From positions 46,433,001 through 46,497,000 of the forward strand of contig NW_024465885.1 in the NCBI RefSeq assembly GCF_017591425.1: a DNA stretch of 64,000 nt. The letters are read 5' to 3'. Made by a program: the position numbers and the translations under genes. The notes beneath the pieces were generated by a model. It had not been told where the DNA came from, searched no databases, and saw only the letters and a program-made list of their open reading frames with translations. Origin of the DNA: Ochotona curzoniae. Its lineage: Eukaryota > Chordata > Mammalia > Lagomorpha > Ochotonidae. Shown piece after piece: positions 12,514 through 21,476 of this stretch. Numbering within the stretch: position 1 is the stretch's first letter; each line of letters opens with the position of its first letter.

Positions 12514-15500
12514 GGCAGTGGCTGTGGGGGCAGTGAGCAGGGGAGCCCGCCACACACTTGGCACTGTGGTCGGCTTTTACAGTGACTCAGTGCTCTGCAG
12601 GGACTGAAGGACTCCATCAGCGAATGTGAGACTTGCTTGTAAAAGTCACCTGTTGTATGCCGTTCATGTCGCATGAGGCAGGCATTAGGGCACCTTGCAT
12701 TAGAGCCCCCCGGGATGCCCGCCTCCCGTGTCACTGAAACACCTGGTTTGAGCTGCAGCCTCCTGCCGATGCGTCCTGGGGGCAGCACACAGTGGCCGAG
12801 GCAGCCAGGACCCGTGTGAGAGGAGTGGATGGAGTTGCAGCCACTTGGGGAGTGACCCAGAGGATGGGAGATCTTGACAGTCTCTCTGCGCCATCTCCCT
12901 TCAGCTCTTCCTCCCTGCCTCTCTTCTGTCCCTTCCTCTTTCCCCCTCTCCAACTGCTTCTCTCTCTCTCTCTGTTTATCTCTCTCTCTTTCACTCTTTC
13001 AAGTACCTCAAGATAAATAAATAAACCATGAACAATAAGGTGTGATGGTAGGGTGTAAGGATACTCTGTCCGCTGTGTCCCCTGATAGAATGGCCGCCCG
13101 ATGCACATGCGTAAGAGACACTCCCTCGGTCCCACCTGCAGCCGGCCTGAGGTTTTGGAAAAGGACGTAGTTCTTCCCCTCCGACTGTTTTTCTTTGTGC
13201 TGATAATGAGTTCCCAGCGATGTTGTACATGGTTCGGGCTGGCTTTTTTTCTGATATAGTGTCAAGGTGCAGAATGCGCAGATCTATTTTAAATTCACTT
13301 TCCTCCAGGATAGGAAAGAATTCTCAAAAAGTGATGTGTCTTTCTTAAGACTGGTGGCCTAAGTGGAAGAAAATAAAATTAATAGTTCTTGAAGTTTTTT
13401 TAATTTATTTTTATTGGAAAGTTAGGTATACAGAGAGGAGGAAAGAGGGAGAGGAAGATCTTCCCTCCACTGACTCACTCCCCAAGTGACCACAGCTGCA
13501 GCTGAGCCGATCCGAAGCCAGGAACCCAGAGCCTCTTCTGGGTTTCCCACACTGGTGCAGGAACCAAAGGCTTTGGGCCGTCCTCGACTGCTTTCCCAGG
13601 TCACAAGCAGGGACCTGGGTGGGAAGTGGGGCTGCCGGGAACAAACTAGTGCCCATATGGGATCCTGGCATGTGCTAGGCAAGGGCTTTAGCCGCTAGGC
13701 TACCATGCCGGCCCCCTTGAAGATTATTTTAATTAAAGATTATGACTGTTAACGTAATGAAGCATTTGATAAATACTAGAATCATAATTATAAATCCTTT
13801 GGAGATGGTGAGGCTTATTAAGTTATTATTATATGCTATGAAGGCCACTACTTGGGTTAAACAGTTCTAAGAAGTGTTTTGTTGTCGTGGTTGTCGTGTT
13901 GTTTTGTTTTGTTTGTTTCTGGAAGCCAGAGAGAGATAGAGATCTTCAGTACACTGATTCATACCCCACATGCCTGCAGCAACCCGGGCTGGCCAGGGTG
14001 CAGCCAGGAGCTGCAGCGCATCTCCCACATGGGGACGGGGACACAAGGCCAGGGCTGGCCAGGGTGCAGCCAGGAGCTTCAGCGCATCTCCCACATGGGG
14101 ACGGGGACACAAGGCCAGGGCTGGCCAGGGTGCAGCCAGGAGCTCCAGCGCGTCTCCGGTGTGGGTGACAGGGACACAAGGCCAGGGCTGGCCAGGGTGC
14201 AGCCAGGAGCTCCAGCGCGTCTCCCGCATGGGGACGGGGACACAAGGCCAGGGCTGGCCAGGGTGCAGCCAGGAGCTCCAGCGCGTCTCCCGCATGGGGA
14301 CGGGGACACAAGGCCAGGGCTGGCCAGGGTGTAGCCAGGAGCTCCAGCGCGTCTCCGGTGTGGGTGACAGGGACACAAGGCCAGGGCTGGCCAGGATGCA
14401 GCCAGGAGCTCCAGCGCGTCTCCGGTGTGGGTGACAGGGACACAAGGACTTGGGACATGATATACTGCCTCTCAGACTCATAGCAAGAACTGGATACAGA
14501 GTAGGCAGGATTCGAACTAGACACTCATATGGCATATGGACATTCCAACGTGGGAAATATATCTGTGCCTGTCCACTTAGGAGTGAGTGCAGATCCGGAA
14601 GTGTAGTGCAGCCACACATTGTTATCAGTCCTTGGGGGGGTGTCTGATGAGCTGGCACACCCAGAGCAGGTGCAGCACGCAGTTCCGTCCTACCAATTGG
14701 TCCCTCCCCCGTTGGTTCCTCCTTGACTGTTAAGTTACAGAGTTACCTTCCCGCCCCCCTTCTCTGCACTTTAATTCGCTCCTGTGAGTTGGTGCCTCCG
14801 TTGTACCCTGTCTCCCTAGTGAGCTTTGCTCCACCTACAAGCTCACCTGAATTATTTTTTAAGGTTTATTTATTTTTAATGGAAAGGCACATTTACAGAG
14901 AGAGAGGGAGACAGAAAATGGTCCGGCAATTAGAGCTGAGCAGATCCAAAGCCAGGAGCTTCTGGGTCTCCCACGCGGGTGCAGGGTCCCAAGGCTTTGG
15001 GCTGATGGGAAGTGGAGCATCCGGGACACGAACTGGTGCCCATATGGGGTCCCGGTGCTTGCAAGGCGAGGATTTAGCCACTGGACCATTGCATCTGGTA
15101 CCATAGTTTTCCATTATGTGTTGAAAATGGGCAAACAGACTTCATTACACCAACCACCTGCCTAACTTGCAGAACCACAAGTACCCCCCATTCATTGGTA
15201 CGTATGCATGTGTCTGTGTTTCTGACACAATTACAGTTACGAACAGCCCCAATCATTGTATGCACAGATGCCAGTATCTGCATGGTTATGAAATGATGAC
15301 TAATTTGTTCATGTGTATATAGTAAAGTTAGCAGAGTGCTGATGTAAATAGGTTATTCGGCTCTTACAGAAAGATAAATTTCTGTATGTAAGTTGGTTTT
15401 GAAAAGCAGAGATCTTCATCTACTGGTTTACCCCTAAAATGCTAGCAACCACCAAAGCCAGAAGCCAGGAATGTAATCTGACTCCTTCACTCAGGTGGCA

Positions 15501-18500
15501 GAGACCCAACCCCTCAGCCTGGGTGCACAGTGCAGGAGGCTGGCACAGAGCCAGGATTGGCACCCAGGTCCTCTGATGTGGACCACAGACATCTCCCGCA
15601 GCCCCTCAGCTGCCCGGCCTGGCGCCCACCCCTGAGCTTGTCTTTGTCGTCCCGTTCTCATGGCATCTCCTGCTGTCAAGCTCCTCTACTCAACTCTTCT
15701 GGGTTTATGATTTTTGTTTTTAGGTCTCAGATTTCTAGTTAGCCTTCCTTTGCAGCTTCGGTTTCTCTGCTGAGATCTGGTTTTCACTGGCTTCCAGCCT
15801 CCATCACTGACGAGTGGCGCGTTGGGGACAGTGGCTCTAACGCCCTCCCCGGTGATTTCAGTGTCCACCCTGGCTCAGCTTTGGGGTTTTCACATTCAAG
15901 TTGAAGTGGTTTGTGGACATTCCAGGTTGTAGTTTTGCCTGCTGCTCAGGCCAGAATAAAGTAAAGAATGTTAAACCCTGTCAGCTCCCTGCCTGTCCAG
16001 CTCCCTCGCCTGCCTTCCTGCACTCATCACCTGTTTGCTAGATGATTCTGTCTACCTTGTCCAAGGGTTTTGTTGTGATTGAAAAGGAATAGACTAGGTA
16101 TCTGCTCGTGACATGGCACGTTGAGCCACTGCCTGCAATGCTGGGATCCCATACGGGTGCTGGTTCATGTCCCAGCTGCTCCGCTTCTGATCCAGCTCCC
16201 TGCTGATGTGCTTGAAAAACCAGCAGCACATACCCTAAGTCGTCGGGTCCCCACCACCCACATAGGAAACCCAGATGGAGCTCCTGGCCCAACCCCGACC
16301 CAGCACAGGCTGCTGCAGCCATTTGAGTAGTAAGCCAGCAGATGAATCTTTAAAACAAAGAAAGCTAAATAAGAGCTAAAGCAGAATACAGTAATCCTGT
16401 CTGTCCAGAACCACTTGATTTAAATGCTAATTTGTTGACTTTCTGACCTCTGCCAAAGTGCTTTTAAAGGCAAGCAGTAAAAAGCCCAATAGGCTAGCTC
16501 AGATAAAGAGAAGTTCATGACTAAGGTGCTGCAGCAAATCCTCGCGGGGTGAGACCACAGTTCACCTCTTCGCTGTGGCAAGTTGCTACATTCTTCGGAG
16601 ACCTTAAGCTGTGAAGAAAACACAAAATCACAACCCACAGTTAGCTTCCGTGGAAAAACAAGGGCGTCGGGCGTTGGACAGTCTAACTCACAGCTCTGTC
16701 CAGCTGCAGGAATTCCAGACTTTGTCACTTTTGTCACCCAGTCGCAACCTTATAGTAAATCTGTTTCATTTACTGGCTCACTTCCTACCCAGCTCCCCTC
16801 ACCGCCACCTCTCCCCCACCAAAAACAAAAGCCAGTGTTGCCTGCCATGTGAGTGTCATGTGAGAGCATGACAGTCCATGACTCGCCGGAGACTGTCGTT
16901 GGCAGTTGGTGTTCTTAGAGTGGTCAGTGCCCAGCCAGTCCCCGGCCCCGCTGAGCGGAGATCCTGTCCCCAGCGCCGCCAGCTGCCATCTGTGACGCAA
17001 CAGGGAGCCAGGGCTGCACGAAGGAAAGGTGTTGTCCTTAACATCCATCTTTTTAGTGCTGAGTGGTTGTCAGAGTCAGAGCAGGGAGCATGCGCATGTC
17101 CGAGTGGTTACAACTGCACTTGGAGAAGCCCCAGCCTGACTGTGCGTGTGACCTGTCCACCATCTTCTCTCCGTAGAACGCCTGACAGACAATCTCAGAG
17201 TGGGCCAGACGTCCGCAGCTGCCGCTCAGATGTTTCTGTTTTTCAGAGTTTTGCTGCTAAGGATATCTCCTCAGCATCTGACTTCACTGTGGCCAATCAT
17301 GATCTCTGAGCTGGTGAGTGCGCCTGCACCGGGCCCTGAGCGCTTGGCACAATGTTCCATCGGAGCCATTTGTGGTCCAGAAGTTGTTTTTAATGAGATT
17401 TGTAGCACATAGCCAGCTCCTGGACAAAGAACAGAATAAGAAAGAAAAAGAGAGAGAGAGAGAAAGGAAGGAAGGAAAGAAGCAAGGAAGGAAGGATTGA
17501 TTTACTGAAAGGCAGAGAGTGACAGAGACAGGGGAAGATGGAGGTTGAGAAAGAGAGAGAAAGGAAGGAAGAGGAGAGAGAGAGAGAAAAAGAAAGAAAC
17601 AAAGAAAGAAAAGAAAGGAAGAAAGAAGAGATTTACTGAAAGGCAGAGAGTGACAGAGACAGGGAAAGACGGAAGTTGACCTTGACCTTCCAGCGACTAG
17701 TCGGTTCCCCAAACAGCTGCAGCTGTGGGCCGAGCCAGGGCCAGACTGAAGCCAGGACCAGGAAAGGACCCATGCCTCCCACAGGGGTGGATCCATGTAC
17801 CTGGGTCATCTTCCACTGCTTTCCCCGGTGTGTTAGCACGGAGCTGGATCGGATTGGGCCAGAGCTGCTCTGTGGGATGCCAGCTGTGTCGATGCCATCC
17901 TAAAGAAGGAATTCTTCAACTCTTATACCATTCCTGACTTTGTACCTCCAACTGATGGGTAGTGTTGGATGCCATGTGTAGTTTGATGTGTTGACACACC
18001 TTTAGATAAGTTGCTGTGTCTCAAAACAGTAACGTGAACGTACCTTTTCTTTTTAAGATCCAGACATTCGTGCAGCTCGAAGAGGATCTGAAAGAGGAAG
18101 ATGAGTCATTGCGGTGAGCTGGCACGGGGTCTGTGTGTGTCCCCAGGCAGGCCAGTCCACTTGGCTTTATGGTGTGGGTTACCCGGCGTCAGCTGCATTC
18201 TCTTGAAGGGACCAGCTGCCTTGGAAATGTCTCTTTGAAACAGTCCTCTGTAAGGCTATTTTATAAACAGGTTGTGTGGCACATGTGGATGAATTTATAA
18301 CTTTTTTTTGTTTTTTGCTTTGCCATGTGCTTTCTAGAAACGGCAACAAGGTGAACAGAGTGAAGGCATCAGCGGCCGAGGACCCCGGGCCTGGAGCGGG
18401 CGAGATGGCCCAGAGCGAGCTGGGCCTGTACTTGTCAGCGTGCAAGTTCCTGGACACCGCGCTGGCTTTCCCGCCAGACAGGATGCCGCTGTTCCAGATG

Positions 18501-21116
18501 TGAGTCTGCAGTCGCTGCGTTTTCTTGGCCTTCCACACGTCCTCTCGTTCTGCCAGCGGGCAGCCAGCCTTGAGAAGCCCGGTCGAGGCGTGGTCACCAT
18601 TGATTGTCGAGTCCCTGGGGGAATTGGGACTCCTGTAGCTTCAGGCCCTTGGCTCGCAATTGCACGCACAGCTGCGTGTCTGTGGCTGCAGGAGGCAGGC
18701 ATGTGTGGCTAGCTGCATCTGCCACTTGAAGACTTACAAAGTCCAGGGCCCCCACATGGCCCTCGCTGCTTTGGTGTGGCTGGCTTTTTCTCTGGTCTGT
18801 TTTTCGTTAGATGGGAATGTACATACATTTTTTTGGAGCATGTGATATCCCATTTCGCTTGCTCTTCCAGCATGCGCCTGCCGTGGCCCTGACACAGACA
18901 TGTCCGCAGCCCGTCTCGTGCCTGGGCCCGGAGCCTCCTCGGCTCTCTCCTGCTGCAAGCAGGGCAGACATGAGGGTCACCAAGGGCACGTAACTAAGTG
19001 GAAGGAGCTGATCTGAGGAGGCCACACACATCAATTCTGTGACACTCTAGAAAACTTGCAGCTATGGGACAAGGTCACAGAGAGCTGTGACACCACTGAC
19101 CAGGACACCGTAAGGGTGAGCCTGGCGTCATTCGACGTCTGCCCGCCCCCTGGACCACACACCACCGAGAGCAAGCCTGAGGGATCTGACTGGGATGACA
19201 CATCGGCGTGGGTTCACCAATGAAATCTGGGCTCGGCTCTGGTGTGTCTGTGACCGGGGGGAGGCAGTGCACCCATGGGGATGAGAGCACCCTGGGCTCT
19301 TGGTATTTTCTGCTCAGCCTGGCTGCAAACCAAAACTAGTCCAAAGCAGAAAGCCTGTAGCTCATACATGCACAGGTGTGCATCGGCAGGATTATTCGTG
19401 ATAGACAGGAGCTGCAAGCAACCCAGCAGCCAACTGATGTGTGGGTAAATAGCATGTACTTTAGCCATTCATTCAGCAATGAACAGAAATGCAGCACTGG
19501 GGTCAGAGCTGTGATGGATCAGGCTAAGCTTCTGTTTGCAATGCCAGCATCCCATATAAGAGCCTGAATTCAAGTCCTTACTACTCAGCTTCCGGTCCCA
19601 CCCCCTGCTAACGTGCCTGGGAAACGCTTAATTCCTTGCCTCCTAAGTGGGAGAACTGGATGGAGTGCTGGCTCCTGGTTTCAACCTGACCCAGGCATGG
19701 GCTGTTATGACCATCAGGGCACATAGAAGATCAGTCTCTCTCTCTCTCTCTCTCTCTCTAAGAAGAAGTGGTGACACGGCAAGGCAGGAGTGATGTGTGG
19801 TGCTGGGTGAAGGAAGCCACTCACAGAGAAACGAGAGCCAGGCTTCCACTCACACCAGTGTGTCTCAGCGACAGAACGTTGGATGCTCTGTTGCCTGGGT
19901 CCCAGGGCGGGTGGGGAATGATGGGCAGTGATGGCGGGAGCAAGGTTTTTCTTCATGGCGAAGTCGGGGGGTGGGGGGAGGTCCCATGCGCCGTGAGTCC
20001 GTGAATGCACTGCCATCCATGCTGTCGTAGACGCGCGGGGTTCCCCGAGCCGCACGTCTGACCTTGACTGTGTCTGCTCCAGTTACCGGTGGGCGTTCGT
20101 CCCAGAAGTGGACACGGAGGGGCCGGCCTCCCCGTCAGAGCTGGAGGGGGACCACCAGGAGTGCAAACCGCATACCGTCAGGATTCTGGAACTTCTCAAG
20201 GCCAAGTATGGCGTAAGTATTTCCGTTTTTAAAAGCTGCATTTGGTGTTGCTCTGCCTTTCAGATAGAATCAGTTCTTGAGATCAATGAAAAATAAAATG
20301 TCCTCACGGCTGAGGAGCGGGATAAACCGTGAATAACAAGCCTTGAGACCCCCTTTTTTTTTAGAGATGTATTTTATTTTTATTTGAAAAACTGAGTCAT
20401 AGAGAGAGAGAAACAGAGGCAAAGAGAGAGATCCTCCACTCGCTTGTTCCCTCCCTAAGTGACCGCATCAGTCAGAGCTGAGCCAATCCGGAGCCAGGAG
20501 CTTCTTCAGGGTCTCCCACACAGGTGTAGGGTCTCAAGGCTTTGGGCCGTCCTCGACTGCTTTCTCAGCCACAAGCAGGGAGCTGGCTGGGAAGTGGAGC
20601 TGCGGGACACAATGTCCCCCAGTGTTCATAACAGGCAAGCGTTTTCAAAATGCTTCTCTTTGTTCTCTTAGCATGGTGACACATTGCAGCTGTATTTCCT
20701 CATTTCTGGGTTTCACAGACTTTCTGCACCAAGTTGACATGGTCATTTGACTTCAGTCCCTCTGCCTAAGGAGATGAGCAGCTGGGAAGAATGGCAGAGG
20801 GGCTCAGGGTAGACACTGGGGAGAGGGCAGAGAGCAGGCACTGGGGCTCCAGGAGGCCCTGATCCTGCACTCCTTTGTCTTGCAGGAAGCAGGTGGCTTG
20901 GACGAGGTCACGGCCAAGAGCGAGCTCCCCCTGCTGCGCCAGCACCCGGTGTCCAGCATCAGGCAGCTTGTGCCCTTTTTCAGCACGCTCAGCTCCGCCT
21001 TCAAGGCCCCGAGTCAGCTGCCAGGCACGAGCTTCCTCCGCCCCGACAGCCCGCGCCTCTTAAAGCAGCTGGAGGAATGTGTGGAACATGATTTTCTAGA
21101 ATACCCAGAATGTTAA
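3858..21116 (+). CDS. DOP1B: DOP1B (DOPEY2), C-terminal 462 residues, 11 exons to the stop codon
   Basis: Coding joins: 3858-4002, 10130-10209, 10379-10488, 10579-10725, 11578-11639, 12012-12140, 17177-17313, 18058-18113, 18338-18499, 20083-20212, 20886-21116. Every junction has AG/GT, phases match, and the 1389 nt give 463 codons including TAA. Seen: conserved-looking segments such as [39 protein letters not shown] and [19 protein letters not shown], ending HDFLEYPEC. Known: Dopey proteins are very large peripheral membrane proteins of the Golgi/endosome system that work with MON2 in endosome-to-Golgi traffic; yeast Dop1 partners the flippase Neo1. This is the Dopey C-terminal region; the long N-terminal part lies left of the window. 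DOP1B is preferred over DOP1A because MORC3 follows on the same strand, as in human. No frameshift or internal stop, so the gene looks intact. Residue-level orthology was judged from memory, not alignment. Confidence 0.93.
4348..4663 (-). mobile_element. SINE
   Basis: 'ttatttttattggaaaggc' tail side to 'cacctgccggcc' head side. Confidence 0.85.
4664..5239. other. DOP1B intron, unique; nothing recognised
   Basis: Moderately G+C-rich, no exon with usable splice sites and family similarity. Confidence 0.5.
5240..5505 (+). mobile_element. SINE, diverged
   Basis: 'aagccactgcctttgatgcc' to 'gaatggaagatctcttgtc'. Confidence 0.75.
5506..6417. other. DOP1B intron, unique; no exon seen
   Basis: Holds a 194-codon minus-strand open frame (5550-6134) with no recognisable protein. 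Confidence 0.5.
6418..6690 (-). mobile_element. SINE, diverged
   Basis: 'tttgaaaagcagaatggtag' to 'gcaaaatagcccc'. Confidence 0.75.
6735..7343 (+). mobile_element. Host SINE, internally deleted, split by the nested SINE
   Basis: Head 'gggcccggcgcagtggcctg' joins directly to 'cttgtgccctgggaaagcag', skipping about 100 bp including the B box; the tail continues after 7307. Confidence 0.85.
6970..7306 (-). mobile_element. Full-length young SINE nested in another SINE's tail
   Basis: Exact 17-bp duplication GAAAATAAAATAAATCT at 6953-6969 and 7307-7323, derived from the host SINE's A-rich tail. Sequence close to consensus. Confidence 0.95.
7427..7770 (+). mobile_element. SINE
   Basis: 'gcccggcggcgtggcctagt' head, B box 'agttctaatcc', tail 'aaataaataaataaat'. 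Confidence 0.9.
7780..7945 (+). mobile_element. Partial SINE (3' half)
   Basis: Body and 'aaactagcacgtggagtctc' with pyrimidine tail; runs into an opposite-strand SINE. Confidence 0.55.
7946..8212 (-). mobile_element. SINE
   Basis: 'gattgactgatttgaaaggc' to 'cacagcaccagcccc'. Confidence 0.8.
8217..8977. other. DOP1B intron, unique; nothing recognised
   Basis: No repeat or exon identified between the SINE and the minisatellite. Confidence 0.45.
8978..9080. repeat. 60-bp minisatellite, left part
   Basis: Units 'gggaaacctctgcggagggt' plus 'ggtaccagtggtgggcaggc' plus 'cgtgggagggaggcagagcc'. The second unit is cut at 9080 by an LTR; the array resumes at 9784. Confidence 0.85.
9081..9783 (-). 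mobile_element. Solo LTR of an endogenous retrovirus (703 bp)
   Basis: Minus-strand LTR with TG...CA ends, inserted in the 60-bp minisatellite and flanked by the exact 6-bp duplication GAGGGT (9075-9080 and 9784-9789). The minus strand carries TATAAATA (9206-9213) overlapping an AATAAA (9204-9209). No gag, pol or env is attached, so it is a recombined solo LTR. The 6-bp duplication fits class II (ERVK-like) elements; family not assigned. Confidence 0.85.
9784..9856. repeat. 60-bp minisatellite, right part after the LTR
   Basis: Resumes with 'gagggtggtaccggtggtgg', matching the interrupted unit, then 'catgggagggaggcctctgc'. More diverged than the left part. Confidence 0.8.
10130..10209 (+). 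CDS. DOP1B: DOP1B exon B
   Basis: Acceptor 'tcggcag' ends at 10129, donor 'gtgagt' at 10210. Joined to the previous exon it completes a GAT codon and encodes [20 protein letters not shown], then LSLLAE. Confidence 0.92.
10379..10488 (+). CDS. DOP1B: DOP1B exon C
   Basis: Acceptor 'ctgccag' ends at 10378, donor 'gtacca' at 10489. Encodes [18 protein letters not shown] and then the hydrophobic [13 protein letters not shown] run-through reading upstream of the acceptor has no family similarity. Confidence 0.93.
10579..10725 (+). CDS. DOP1B: DOP1B exon D
   Basis: Separated from exon C by a 90-bp intron (10489-10578), very short for this gene. Encodes [20 protein letters not shown], then [15 protein letters not shown] and FFQMDTSCV. 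Donor 'gtaaga' at 10726. Confidence 0.93.
10726..11577. other. DOP1B intron D-E, free of recognisable repeats
   Basis: 852 bp with no SINE; several stop-bounded open frames on both strands but no protein similarity. Confidence 0.6.
11578..11639 (+). CDS. DOP1B: DOP1B exon E
   Basis: A 62-nt exon, acceptor 'gtgcag', donor 'gtaagt' at 11640. Encodes [20 protein letters not shown]. Split codons fit on both sides. Confidence 0.93.
12012..12140 (+). CDS. DOP1B: DOP1B exon F
   Basis: Acceptor 'cctag' ends at 12011, donor 'gtaaga' at 12141. Encodes [19 protein letters not shown] and then [19 protein letters not shown], one of the most recognisable Dopey C-terminal stretches in the window. An interrupted CA array lies 130 bp into the following intron. 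Confidence 0.94.
12274..12513. repeat. Interrupted (CA)n compound array
   Basis: Five CA runs separated by a 17-19-bp spacer of the form 'gtgaccagggggaaggga'. The spacer plus CA run behaves as a long minisatellite unit. Lies in the DOP1B intron after exon F. Confidence 0.95.
12640..13025 (+). mobile_element. SINE, older, with long CT-rich tail
   Basis: 'tgcctcctgccgatgcgtcc'-type body and 'gataaataaataaa' tail. Confidence 0.7.
13397..13715 (-). mobile_element. SINE
   Basis: 'taatttatttttattggaaa' to 'ctaccatgccggccccc'. Confidence 0.9.
13912..14600 (-). mobile_element. SINE carrying the internal 66-bp minisatellite
   Basis: Left part 'gagagagatagagatcttcag' region with a following 'cattc...accccacatg', right part 'ggattcgaactagacactc' with 'atatgg'. 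The host SINE would be about 300 bp without the array. Confidence 0.7.
13986..14454 (-). repeat. 66-bp minisatellite, about 7 units, inside an antisense SINE
   Basis: Units begin 'gggctggccagggtgcagcc' at 13986, 14052, 14118 and onward. The unit is itself SINE sequence ('ggagctccagcgc...tctcccacatgggg'), and SINE sequence flanks it on both sides, so the array arose by internal expansion. Two unit types alternate, with 'cccgcatggggacgg' or 'ccggtgtgggtgacag'. Confidence 0.9.
14853..15098 (-). mobile_element. SINE, internally shortened
   Basis: 'aaggtttatttatttttaat' to 'ggaccattgcatctgg'; the 'tttcccaggccacaagc' segment is missing. Confidence 0.85.
15395..15605 (-). mobile_element. Partial old SINE
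   Basis: 'tttgaaaagcagagatcttc' and 'ccagaagccaggaatg' motifs. Confidence 0.6.
16108..16360 (+). mobile_element. SINE
   Basis: 'ggcacgttgagccactgcct' to 'aaaacaaagaaagc'. Confidence 0.8.
16361..17176. other. DOP1B intron F-G, unique distal part
   Basis: No repeat recognised; ends at the exon G acceptor. Confidence 0.5.
17177..17313 (+). CDS. DOP1B: DOP1B exon G
   Basis: Acceptor 'ccgtag' ends at 17176, donor 'gtgagt' at 17314. Encodes [13 protein letters not shown], an alanine run (AAAAQ), [13 protein letters not shown] and [13 protein letters not shown]. The preceding intron is 5.0 kb and full of SINEs and minisatellites. Confidence 0.94.
17440..17640. repeat. Purine-rich GA/GGAA tract
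   Basis: Nearly uninterrupted purines (GAAA, GGAA, AGAG) containing a tandem copy of the SINE segment 'ggcagagagtgacagagaca' (about 17510 and 17644). It sits 130 bp after DOP1B exon G. Confidence 0.9.
17495..17910 (-). mobile_element. SINE with duplicated, purine-expanded 3' end
   Basis: 'gatttactgaaaggcagag' occurs twice (about 17498 and 17630) before the single body. Confidence 0.75.
18058..18113 (+). CDS. DOP1B: DOP1B exon H
   Basis: A 56-nt exon behind a polypyrimidine tract ('tttctttttaag'), donor 'gtgagc' at 18114. Encodes [18 protein letters not shown], an acidic segment. Being short and phase-shifting, its omission would break the frame. Confidence 0.92.
18338..18499 (+). CDS. DOP1B: DOP1B exon I
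   Basis: Acceptor 'tttctag' ends at 18337, donor 'gtgagt' at 18500. Begins with a low-complexity stretch ([20 protein letters not shown]) likely to be disordered, then the conserved-looking [20 protein letters not shown] and DRMPLFQ. Confidence 0.93.
19365..19495. mobile_element. Old L1 3'-end fragment
   Basis: 'ggattattcgtgatagacag', 'caagcaacccagcagcc' and 'cattcattcagcaatgaac' follow the well-known mammalian L1 segment 'gcattattcacaatagcc ... caacccaa'. Judged by eye. Confidence 0.55.
19500..19760 (+). mobile_element. SINE ending in a (CT)n tract
   Basis: 'tcagagctgtgatggatcag' head; tail expanded to about 11 CT units. Confidence 0.75.
20083..20212 (+). CDS. DOP1B: DOP1B exon J
   Basis: Acceptor 'gctccag' ends at 20082, donor 'gtaagt' at 20213. 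Encodes [13 protein letters not shown], a polar loop, then [12 protein letters not shown]. The AT|T split codon from the previous exon gives Ile. Confidence 0.93.
20349..20645 (-). mobile_element. SINE
   Basis: 'ttagagatgtattttatttt' to 'acaatgtccccc'; lies between DOP1B exons J and K. Confidence 0.8.
20886..21116 (+). CDS. DOP1B: DOP1B terminal coding exon
   Basis: Acceptor 'cttgcag' ends at 20885; TAA at 21114-21116. Encodes [20 protein letters not shown] and the C-terminus [22 protein letters not shown]. The exon continues into the 3' UTR. Confidence 0.94.
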   Translation, partial: EAGGLDEVTAKSELPLLRQHPVSSIRQLVPFFSTLSSAFKAPSQLPGTSFLRPDSPRLLKQLEECVEHDFLEYPEC

Positions 21117-21476
21117 CCCTGTGCGGGAGAGTGTGTCGCCTCCACTTCGGGGCTTCAGCACACTCCAGGGTGCATCCCTGAGCTGGAAGCACTCCAATGC
21201 AGGAAGTTAATTCCAGATCATTCTCTGTTCAGCCGCAAAGCACGCACGTCCCCCAGATGCCTTGTAATGTGTATTGGGCCTGATCCTGTATTTCTTTTGC
21301 AATGTACGGAAATGGAAAGAAAAGGAATCTGTCACCCAGCAGTGACTCCCAACTTGTCACTGGAAGTTAAGCCCGAGAAGGAAGGAACCGCTGGCTGTGT
21401 CAAAGCGGAAATGTGACCCTGCTCAGGACATTTCTCTAAAAGTATAAGCTTATTAAAGATTCTTATTTTTAATCTT
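21117..21476 (+). other. DOP1B: DOP1B 3' UTR
   Basis: Non-repetitive sequence after the stop codon, ending near an ATTAAA poly(A) signal at 21452-21457. The cleavage point about 20 nt later is inferred. A longer alternative 3' UTR cannot be excluded, because unique sequence continues to about 22.65 kb. Confidence 0.6.
21452..21457 (+). terminator. Probable DOP1B poly(A) signal (ATTAAA)
   Basis: The commonest AATAAA variant, about 335 nt downstream of the DOP1B stop codon and followed by a T-rich stretch. No canonical AATAAA lies between the stop codon and this site. Confidence 0.55.

Noticed and set aside
12121..12953. Minus-strand ORFs rich in CVCVCV
   Set aside because: Translation of the CA arrays.
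13867..14658. 263- and 192-codon ORFs on - and 151/154-codon ORFs on +
   Set aside because: Translations of the SINE-born 66-bp minisatellite.
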